Assembly (NCBI GenBank): GCA_011009095.1
Contig: VTPC01089972.1
Location: 62,001-126,000 of the forward strand
Reading direction: 5' to 3'
DNA length: 64,000 nt
Origin: Ignelater luminosus
Lineage: Eukaryota; Arthropoda; Insecta; Coleoptera; Elateridae
A program made the position numbers and the translations under genes. The notes under the pieces were generated by a model, which saw nothing but the letters and a program-made list of their open reading frames with translations, had not been told where the DNA came from and did no database searches. Of this stretch, positions 25,931 to 34,179 are shown in pieces. The stretch's first letter is position 1. Every line of letters starts with the position of its first letter.

Positions 25931-26366
25931 GGTTTGGGCGCGATTGCGTTAGAGTGCAAGGTCGTTTAAGCACGAGTTTTTAGGGCGCGAGATTGTTAAG
26001 ACGCATCCGGTGTGTCATTTGGATAAGAAATTTATAAATTTCCAGTTATTGTTTCCTATAAAAATGGAATGTTATGCATGTAAAAATCTAAATTTCTTTT
26101 CATTGAATAATAAAATTACATTTACCTCAAACCAATATAACAAATCTTGAATTTCATCCGACAATTCTGAAAGTTATGACGTCAGACTCAGGATTATTAT
26201 TATATGTTGATATCATTATATTTCTTTGTATCTTTCTAACCTCAAAATAAAAGAGAATTAAAATCAATATTTTCCGCCCGATCGGCTGGCTGCCAAACAA
26301 CTTCGATCCCAAACGTCCTTGCGCCCAAACGTTCTCACATCCAAATGACCGATGTCCAAGCGTCAT
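25931..26366. mobile_element. fold-back / MITE-like element with sub-repeated inverted arms
   Basis: The left arm (25931-26025) is built of about six diverged copies of a ~16-17 bp phrase like GTTTGGGCGCGAGATC. The right arm (26274-26366), read on the minus strand, consists of the same phrase: CATTTGGATGTGAGAAC, then GTTTGGGCGCAAGGAC, then GTTTGGGATCGAAG. The left arm contains TGTCATTTGGATA and the right arm ATCCAAATGACCGA, so the arms face each other. The ~250 bp between is AT-rich and encodes nothing. Inferred: a non-autonomous DNA transposon or fold-back element. I cannot name the superfamily, and no target duplication was resolved. Confidence 0.6.
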
Positions 26367-26744
26367 AGACCTATCTATTTATTCAACCATAGATAGAAAA
26401 AGGCACAACTGCATATGAAGTCTTAATATTTGTGTTATTTTCAAAAATCCCATAAAACTGCGTAAGGTTTAAAATAGTAAAACTGGAACCTCTAATTGCA
26501 GCGACCTTAGAAAAACATGTGAATTAATGCGGTTTATGCTTGCATATTTTGAGTGACTAATTTTATAAATTGAATACCCTTTTTATTATTATTCCGACAC
26601 TTCGAGTTGTTTAAAGAAGTAATAGGGATCTTTGGACTATAAGGCGATCATGTAACTAATTACTTATGCAAATACATACATTTAATATCCGCTTCATTTT
26701 CTAAAACTTACCTGAAGACAAAATGCCGTAAACTCAGAGCTAAA

Positions 26745-27745
26745 GGCCTGCACGGGCCGAGTTTCCTAGTCGGGCTTTTACGTCGCCCGAATCAAACTGG
26801 GGTTCGGGTCGGGCAGGACCTCAGTTTAAAAATTTATCTGATTTTTCAAGCCTATGTCCGGTGCTCTCGGGCTGTTTCGCCTTTTCGGACTGTCAGGCCA
26901 CACGGGTCTTTTGATACTTTTGGATTTCTCGGCCCTTCGGGTCTATAGGGCCGTTTCGATTTCTCTGCCTCTGTCTGTCGAACCGTTCAAGCCGTCAATG
27001 CTTTCGCCCCCTTTGGGCTTATCAGCCCATTTGAATCTCTTGGGCCTGTCAGACCATTCAGTCTTGTCGAATCTCGCATGTCTGTTGGGTTGTTCAAATT
27101 TCTCAGGCCGAGTCTTTCTAGTCTATCAGGCCTGTCAGACTTCTCGGATCTGTCGGGCCATACCGATCTGTTGGGCCGTTTGGCCTTTTCGGGCCTGTTG
27201 GATCGTTCGGACCGTCGGCGTCGGGCCTTTTGGACATCTCGGCCCTTCTGGTCTATTGGCCCGTTTAGATCTCTCGGGCCTGTCAGATCATTTAGACTTG
27301 TCAGACCTCTCCGGCCATACGGATCTGTCGGTTTGTTTGAACTTTTTGGGCCTGTTGAACTGTTCTGGGCGTCGGGCTTGCCCGGTATTTGGACTTTTTG
27401 GTCCTTCTGGTCATTTGGTTCTCAAGAGCCTGTCGAACTATTCGGGCTTGTCGGACCTCTCAAACCTGTCGATCCATGCTGGCCTGTCGGGCCTTTCAGA
27501 CTTCTCCGGCCTGTTGTACCGTTCTGGCCGGCGGGTTTGGAATTCTCGGTCGTTGTGGACTTTTCGGCTTTTTATGTCTCTCGGATTTATTGGACTCTTT
27601 ATATTTCTCGGGCCAGTCAGATTGTTCGGGCTGTCGAGCCTTATAAACTTCTCGGCCTTTCGGGCTTCTCTACGGGTTTTCTTTCGAGTTGCGTCAATTT
27701 TGTTCTCAGTCGGGCCGGGTCGGGCCTGGAAATTTCGGTCTGTGA
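26745..27745. repeat. GC-rich tandem array, ~155 bp period with ~15 bp sub-units
   Basis: A sharp GC-rich island in AT-rich surroundings. It is made of short units such as TCGGGCCTGTCAGAC, GGTCTATTGGCCCGTTT and CTTCTCGGCCTGTT. Longer matching blocks recur with a period near 150-160 bp (GTCGGGCC at 27220, GTCGGGCTTG at 27371, GCGGGTTTGG at 27531). Because the units lack stop codons, plus-strand frames of 302, 237 and 85 codons and a minus-strand frame of 104 codons are open at once. The encoded peptides are low-complexity Leu/Ser/Gly/Arg with no domain, so I do not call a gene. The flank at 26745-26820 (GGCCTGCACGGGCC, TCGGGTCGGGC) and the end (GGGCCGGGTCGGGCC) share the motif. Confidence 0.8.
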
Positions 27746-27749
27746 GCTT

Positions 27750-28855
27750 CACAAACTACTAAAACCTAAATCATCCAGAAGGCAACTATAGCTTGGCAAT
27801 TTTTCTAAGAAATAACCGAGCTATTGGGTAACCACTTTTTTTATGAAAACAACAGTAACTACACTCAATGATATTTTATAATTAAATTACTAAAATAACA
27901 TTGTTATAGAAAGTATCTAATATTCTGTGACTGTAGAAAAATTAATCCTGCTTTGAGGTTAAATATCTTTACTTGTGATGAAGATATGAGGAAGGTATTT
28001 CGGTGTTTTAGCTAAACAATCAGATACCACGTTTGGGAAGTTTTGCTTCTTAATATTGAAAAACATCGACGCTAGTAATTTCCAAATCTGATAGTTCGAA
28101 AAACAGATTTCCCGTGGCAAATAATGGGATTTTTACTAGTAGAGGCTGCTGTTAAAACAAATGAATATGTTAACAGTTACTTTTCCAGAAGAGACTGACT
28201 TTTCTTGCTAGGGCAAATGAATGGTCATCAAATTTTCTCGATTACCAACTCTTTGGCTTAGTGTTTATGAATCATTCTTCAAGAAAACGTTGATGATCAC
28301 TGTCAAGAACCTTTTGAAAACTTGAAACAATTCCACGACAGAAATGTCGTAAAATATAATTTGAAGATTTATCCTACAGTTTTAATTCAGATTAGGGAGT
28401 GTTACAAATGGCAGGCCAATTTAAAGTAAATTATCTACAGATAAAATTTAAAACATTCATAAAATTTACTTTTGGGAATCTCTTTGTTGTTCATCTTTAT
28501 TATTAAAACATTCAGTTGCGTTTATGAATAAATGATTTTCTTTTTTAACACTTATTTTTGACTGCTGTATCTGCTACCTATCAGAAGCAATCACCTGTTA
28601 AACAAGATGCATTTTTTTATAGCCATCCGGTATTATTTTGTTTGTTACCGTTGCGTAAAGTCACCTTTAGCATACCCTCTCTAGCAAGCTATGCCAACTA
28701 TTAATTATAGCAGTGTAATTCTGCAATGTGCACTTGTTACACTGTGTTATCGTTCTCGTCAGAAATATTTGTATTTCAGTTCTATTACTTATAAATTACT
28801 TGTATAATATCAAGATACCAGGTGACTCAAATCGTGTAACCAGGTCCACTTCTAA
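27750..28855. other. AT-rich DNA, no gene seen
   Basis: No coding region or repeat is recognised between the GC-rich array and the following LINE ORF1 relic. Confidence 0.45.
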
Positions 28856-28859
28856 AAAA

Positions 28860-29400
28860 GAGGCCCTAATACAGATATGGTTGTTGAAAAAATCTTAAAT
28901 TCTACCACCTTTTTAGATGGTTTGATGAATAAAATCCGAGCAACTATCAAGGATCAGTTTAAATTGGAAATGGAAGCATACCAGGATACATCTTGAAATG
29001 GAAATTGAATCTATTTGAAAAAGAAGCAAATAAATATAAGGATGAGTTGGAACAGTATACTCGCATAAACAGTTCGAGAATTTTTAACATCACAGAAAAT
29101 TCAGGTGAATGCACCGATAAATTATAATCACGTTGTATAAAGAAAAACTAGAAGTTGATATTTCCCTTACTGCAGCATCGATTACCAGCACGAGAACCGA
29201 ATCTAAAACCATTTGTTGTGAGATTCGTTAGTAGAAATATAAAAAAAAGCTTGTTTACTCTACAAAAAAGTCGTTAAAATTCACTCGTATAATAATAAAG
29301 GAAGATTTAACTAACGAACGTATCCAGCTTCTAAAAGAGGCTCAAAAAACGGATGTTCGCATGAAGGCAAGATTTTAATAAACTTCTAAAATAGAATAAA
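28860..29400 (+). pseudogene. LINE ORF1-like (coiled-coil / nucleic-acid binding) relic
   Basis: Frame-shifted plus-strand translation gives MVVEKILNSTTFLDGLMNKI, then an acidic/basic helical stretch (DQFKLEMEAYQ), then LEQYTRINSSRIFNITENSG, LYKEKLEVDIS, KKLVYSTKKSLK and IIIKEDLTNERIQLLKEAQK. The order of these phrases (EQY.R..S.RI..I.E, then LY.EKL.V.I, then KLVYS.KK.LK, then I.EDLT..R..L...AQ) is the conserved layout of a LINE ORF1 RNA-binding protein common in insects. Several stops and shifts make it a pseudogene. No ORF2 in the same orientation follows before the younger LINE at 30.1 kb. Confidence 0.78.
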
Positions 29401-30112
29401 AATTTCACTTCCTCATCACAGAATGTTTATTTTTAAAAGATCTTTCACGTCTCAGATTTGTAAATTATATAATGATTGCGGATGAAATTTTCACATCAAA
29501 GCATGCCTTGATTAATATAAAATCGACTTGTGGTAGGGTTTTTCTTTTTACGTGATATAAAAAAGTTAAGGCTGAAGACTTCAGCGTCACACTGTAGAAG
29601 GCGTGTGTAGTTTTATGATGATTCATTACACGCGTATTATAACACTTTTAATAATCCCATTTGCTACATCATTATCTATGATGTTGCTAAATAACAACTT
29701 AAATATTACTACTAAATATCCATGGGCGTTCGCACAACTTCCTCCAGAGAGGAGCCAGCCGTATATAAAGTGTAACTCTTTTATAATAATTTACTTTTTC
29801 GATTCTGTAATGCTTGATGTGAGGATGTGGGAAATGTTATATTTAAAATGTTATTTCTTTCCTAAATCTTTCTGCCCTTTTATCAGACTTTCAGAAGTAG
29901 TTACGTAGATTTGGCCTGGAGGGTGAAGCAGTGGTTATTCCAACACCCGTGTAAGAATGTATCCAGAAGCTTTACTAGTTAATTTGCGTCATATGAGCAA
30001 CAGATATTTTAAATTTTGTTAAGAAACAATATGCGCATGTTCAGTTAGGTGCATAGAATAAATAGATCCAGCGTGCGACTCAATGATGCACAGAGGGTTG
30101 GATGCTCATTTT
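29401..30112. other. unassigned sequence before a young LINE insertion
   Basis: A 101-codon frame at 29603-29908 begins with a hydrophobic stretch (IITLLIIPFATSLSMMLLNN) but matches no family I recognise. I cannot tell a short secreted-type exon from chance. The end of the region is the target sequence into which the next LINE inserted. Confidence 0.35.
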
Positions 30113-30125
30113 TTGGGAAATCTTT
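30113..30125 (+). repeat. target-site duplication, 5' copy
   Basis: The 13 bases TTGGGAAATCTTT occur here and again exactly at 31805-31817, directly flanking the LINE body. This is the direct-repeat signature of target-primed insertion. Confidence 0.9.
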
Positions 30126-31328
30126 AATAGACTCCGAGCACACCTAGACGCCCACGACCTCCTCCCAGAGCATCAAACAGGATTCCGTCCTGGCAGATCC
30201 ACAACGGATCCCATTCTCCGCCTACACACCGACGTCTCGGTGGCCTTCAACTCGAGACGGTGCGTAACGGCCACATTCCTCGACATCGAGAGGGCTTTCG
30301 ACAAGGTCTGGCACGAGGGGCTTCTCTTTAAGCTCCGAGCCGCCGAAATCCCCGCCTGCTTCGTCAGGTTAATCAGCAGTTTCCTGTCCGCCCGCCAACA
30401 CCGCGTGCGAGTGCACCAGGCTAAGTCCAGGGTGTACACGCCGCGAGCCGGCGTCCCTCAGGGGTCCATCCTTTCTCCTCTTCTATTCATCTTCTTCTGC
30501 CACGACATCCCTCGCCCCGAAGAGCCGGAGGTCCGCCTCTCGCAATTCGCGGACGACACAGCTCTTTGGGTGACGTCTCGAAGCTCCGCCGAAGGATCCA
30601 GAATCCTGGCGTACGAACTAGGACGCCTGGAGACTTGGTTCCGGAAGTGGAGAGTCAGACCAAACCCCCAGAAAACCAACCTCATCTTATTCCGCCACCG
30701 CGACTACAACCACACGGCCAGATTCGATCCCGACGACGTCCGCCTGGAACTGTGGGGCTCCCGCCTCCAACTTTCGCCATCTATCAAATACCTCGGCATC
30801 ACTTTCACCCCCACGCTGAGATGGAGCGACGAGCTGAAGCACTGCCTGGACGTTGTCCAGCGGCGCAGCGGCTTGCTCTCTAGACTCTGCGGCGGCATTC
30901 CAGGCTGCCACCCTAGGACGCTACTTCACACATACAAAACTTTCATAAGACCCGTGATCGACTACCGATTCACAGTCTACGGCTCCGCACCGCCATATGC
31001 GATCAGAAGACTTCGACAGAAAGAGAGGGCCATCTGCAGGAGGATTTTCCGGCTGGAGCGCTTCTTCCCTTCGGAGGAAGTCTGCGACAGGGCGGGTATT
31101 CCTCCTGTAGATGCGCGCCTCGAATTCATGAGGGGTCGATATGTGAGCAGGGCGGTCGAACAAAACAGAGAGCACGTTCTCGACATCCTAAGAACCCGGG
31201 CTCCGGCCGCCCGCAGAAGACCCAAAAGAAAACTCAAACACCCGCCCTCCATCATGATGAGACGTGCCGAGAACCTCTCCCCCGAGTTGATGGACATACT
31301 TCTTGACACCCCACTTATCTATAGATAA
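30126..31328 (+). CDS. Jockey-type LINE ORF2, 5'-truncated, RT frame intact
   Basis: An uninterrupted ~400-codon frame encodes the RT and C-terminus of a Jockey-like LINE polyprotein. In order it shows NRLRAHLDAHDLLPEHQTGF with RPGRST (RT motif 1), ATFLDIERAFDKVWHEGLL, AGVPQGSILSPLLFIFF, LSQFADDTALWV with both catalytic aspartates, IKYLGITFTPTLRW and FIRPVIDYRFTVYGSAP, and ends TPLIYR before TAA at 31326-31328. The frame appears to start at an ATG at 30102, but its first eight residues come from the target DNA. The LINE itself starts at 30126, so the endonuclease and the beginning of RT were never copied. The coding is GC-rich, unlike the AT-rich host DNA around it. The copy is recent (no stops, perfect target duplication) but cannot mobilise itself. 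Confidence 0.93.
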   Translation, partial: NRLRAHLDAHDLLPEHQTGFRPGRSTTDPILRLHTDVSVAFNSRRCVTATFLDIERAFDKVWHEGLLFKLRAAEIPACFVRLISSFLSARQHRVRVHQAKSRVYTPRAGVPQGSILSPLLFIFFCHDIPRPEEPEVRLSQFADDTALWVTSRSSAEGSRILAYELGRLETWFRKWRVRPNPQKTNLILFRHRDYNHTARFDPDDVRLELWGSRLQLSPSIKYLGITFTPTLRWSDELKHCLDVVQRRSGLLSRLCGGIPGCHPRTLLHTYKTFIRPVIDYRFTVYGSAPPYAIRRLRQKERAICRRIFRLERFFPSEEVCDRAGIPPVDARLEFMRGRYVSRAVEQNREHVLDILRTRAPAARRRPKRKLKHPPSIMMRRAENLSPELMDILLDTPLIYR

Positions 31329-31804
31329 GTTCCCAACCACAGTCCTCCGCGAAACTACCGAGCAAAGTAGGCAGCGTCCTGGCGCCACGTTGCATTCGGG
31401 AGGTCCGGGACATCCCCGGGCCGACTGTTCTCACTAGGGTTTTTTCCGTGGTTTTCCCTAGTGGTCAAGGCAAATGCCGGAACAGAAATTTCCACGGACC
31501 CACCACCAACACCGAACTAACGCGCCGCGTCACCACCCCTTCTCCTCCAATGTTGCCACACCGAGGAACCGCCACTGCACCACCACCCCACAACACCAAA
31601 CTGCTGCTGCCGCTACACACAACTACCGCAGCCACACAATAAACACACACACACACACACAGGATGAGCGCGAACCGAACCGTTCTCTAAGTCGCTGACG
31701 CTACAAAATTCCTCCCCTCATCAGGCTGAAGAAGCTCCACGAGGAGCTTAAAACGGCCTCCCGCCTTCGGCGGGAATTTAACGATTGACTTGACTTGACT
31801 TGAC
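31329..31804 (+). mobile_element. 3' untranslated end of the young Jockey-type LINE
   Basis: Following the stop codon is a GC-rich untranslated tail with a (CA)n run at about 31642-31661. Two perfect hairpins lie near the end: AAGCTCC/GGAGCTT with a four-base loop (31732-31749) and TCCCGCC/GGCGGGA with a three-base loop (31759-31775). The element terminates in a (TTGAC)n pentamer repeat at about 31785-31804 instead of poly(A). LINEs commonly use a structured 3' end or short-repeat tail for template recognition. That role here is inferred from position. Confidence 0.85.
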
Positions 31805-31817
31805 TTGGGAAATCTTT
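31805..31817 (+). repeat. target-site duplication, 3' copy
   Basis: Exact second copy of the 13-base direct repeat at 30113-30125, immediately after the pentamer tail of the LINE. Confidence 0.9.
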
Positions 31818-32079
31818 GTTTTAACAAGAAAATATGACATAAATCTCAAACACACGTAATAATATTTAAATGTAAATATGTGTTAAGAGTTCTGCAATGT
31901 CTCGGCGAAAACATTCAAGTTCTGATAACTGGAAAGGATCTCAGAGAGAGTTGCTACTATCTTGAGTTACATATGCTGTCTCAGAGCTGATTCCAAAATC
32001 TGGGTCTGAAGCCTTTTACTGAAATACACTTCTTCTTATTTTTCTTTGTGTAACTATGGTTAACCCTGTTTATCTGCCT

Positions 32080-32600
32080 CTTATTCCGTTGCTGATGAGA
32101 ACCAGATCTGTGCCCACCTCTTGGGCGGTCGTCCAATTGGTCTTTTCCCATTTGGTCGTTCGGTCATGCAAATCCTAGCTAGTCTGTCCTCATCCATTCT
32201 TTCGACGTGCTCTTGAATATTGCATCTTTCCCTTATCGATACATTGGTTTCTCTGTCTCTCAGAGCATTGATCTCAACGCCCTCATCTCTAGTACCGTCA
32301 TCTTCTGTTTGGCATTCTTGGTTTCTGCTCTACTTTTAGTGGCATATGTTAATATGGGTCGAACCATAGGCTTGTATATTTTCGTTTTTCTCTCCATTCT
32401 CATGTATTTATTTGTTTCTCCAGATTGCATCTCTTAGGGCTCCTACTACCTAAGCTGTTTGAGTTTGTGTTTCTTCAATTTGTAATTTACAGCGTCTTGG
32501 TCCTTTCGAGGTTACCATACACTTTGTTTTTTGCGTTGATATTCGCATGTTTAATTGCTCGGCTGTTATGTTAAATCTGTGCACAGTCTCTGAATATTCA
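32080..32600 (-). pseudogene. LINE C-terminal fragment
   Basis: The minus-strand translation contains MRISTQKTKCMVTSKGPRRC, then a shift, ALRDAIWRNK, then VRPILTYATKSRAETKNAKQ, LEMRALRSM, EHVERMDEDRLARI and GKRPIGRPPKRW. This is the thumb and C-terminal region of a widespread insect LINE ORF2 (in active copies TYAAETRAET.. and GRPPKRW). At least two frame changes are needed. No RT palm adjoins it, as the neighbouring upstream sequence belongs to something else. Confidence 0.82.
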
Positions 32601-32649
32601 AATACACTTCAATATTGAAATTCTTAATTAGTGTAGTTGCTAGTCCCGC

Positions 32650-34000
32650 CGTCTGATGATTTTTAAGGTAGCAAAACATCATCTGACCTAAATCTAGGAT
32701 ATCCTTAACCTGTTTGCTTGAGTATTTCACCTTTTTTGATGTGCTGAATCCTAGTATTAGTTGTGAAATATACGGCTCTGCACTTTTTATTAATAAGTTG
32801 TTAATTATGTTTCCACTGGTGGCAATCCTAATGCATTTACTGGTATGGTCTTCTCGGTATCTTCAAAATTCCTTGTGCGTGGCTTTGTTTGCCTCTTCTA
32901 AGAGCAGTTTAATGGGAACTAATGCATGTTCAATGATGTCAATGTCATGTATTAACAATTTATGAACTGTATACCAACTTCTTTAGCTGATGTTTTTACA
33001 ATTTGTTCAAACTTGTCTACTAAGTTGATGCCAATGCCACAATCAATAGCTTTGAGAATAATAGAAAATTTGTTAATTTTATTTTCATTTAAAAACTTTG
33101 TAATTCTTGAAAGACCGTCTAACAGTATTACTGTCTTTGGTAAAGTACTCCTTGTTCTCTACTGCATCATTGCACCGAAGTTTTTTTTTCTTACTTTAAG
33201 GCTTTTTCTTCTTTGGTTGTTGCAATTAATTGTTTGAAAATGTAGCAACACATTGCAGATTTTGTTTCAGTAAAGATATTGCATACCTTGCCGTCCATCA
33301 TAGTATAACCCATTTTATACTAGATTTCGAAATTCTCGGTAGCTAAAGGTAAAAGACTAGTGATTTGAGACTTGTTTCTTTTTTAAATTAAGTCTTATTG
33401 GACGACAAAACCATATCGACAAAGTCCTGAGATTTTGGCTACTTCTAAGCTAATTTTATCCTATAGGTTTACAGGAACTAAACTAGATAAAAAGACAGAA
33501 AGATTCTCACCATAATTATACATAAACCGTTGTTTGTACTGGTTTTTGCCTTGATGAGCCATCGCAACCCCATTTTAATAAAAGTTCGAAGTATCGATAC
33601 GTTTTGAAATTCATGAGCTGTATGGTCCAGTACAGACTGTAATTTAATTTCTGAAATAGTTTCCAGAATTTTTGTTGAAGTAACATTCCGATTTGGCTTG
33701 CTATACAGCAAAGGGCACTGATCGAAATTATTTTGTAACGAAGCGCTACGTATTAGATCAGTTTAAAAACATCAGTTTAGTTAGACGTGCGGATATTAAA
33801 ATACTTAACGCTATTTCAGGAGGAAACTTCTTTCGGTGTTTCTGAAATAGTACCCTGTCTAATTTTTTCAGAATCTTTGGGATTTTCTAACAAATGTTTT
33901 ACAACTTGGGCTGAACTGTCTTTTCTTCTTGAGCTTTTAAACTAATCAGTTGCGATGCATAAAGCAACTCCTTCAAAGAAAAGTTCTTTAAGCACTTTGG
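32650..34000 (-). pseudogene. unassigned transposon-like relic with CxxC motif
   Basis: Minus-strand pieces read MMDGKVCNIFTETKSAMCCY (33255-33310, with a Cys-Tyr-Ile-Cys-type zinc pattern following in a shifted frame), a 77-codon frame (33478-33711) with TKILETISEIKLQSVLDHTA, and near 33000-33160 ILLDGLSRITKFLNENKI and LVDKFEQIVKTSAKEVGIQF. I believe this wording recurs in uncharacterised, multicopy insect proteins and is likely transposase-derived, but I cannot place it in a superfamily. The DGK...S...CxxC pattern is only loosely reminiscent of RAG1/Transib-type zinc regions. Numerous stops make it a pseudogene. It separates two minus-strand LINE pieces and may have inserted between them. 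Confidence 0.4.
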
Positions 34001-34179
34001 AACCGGAATGTTTTTTTTCCTGTTTCATCACTTATGAATGAAGCAAATTGTCATAGATGCTGCGATGACTAAGCCCTGCACAGTGGAAAATAATTTGAAA
34101 CTGATACTAAACCCACCATACACAACTCAAATACGCTAGAGCCTACCCTGATCTAAAAAATCTTCTAATTTTCGAATGA

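Noticed and set aside
26854..27762. 302-codon open frame as a protein-coding gene
   Set aside because: It lies wholly in a tandem GC-rich array. Two other plus frames and one minus frame are also open, and the peptide is low-complexity without any domain.
30102..30125. ATG at 30102 as the true start of the LINE ORF
   Set aside because: The first eight codons fall in the target DNA, including the target-site duplication. The LINE sequence begins at 30126.
30173..31388. Minus-strand frames opposite the young LINE
   Set aside because: They are antisense shadows of a GC-rich coding frame and show no domains.
31448..31698. Thr/Pro/His-rich frames downstream of the LINE stop codon
   Set aside because: They fall in the element's 3' untranslated part, which is CAC/ACC-rich and runs into a CA microsatellite.
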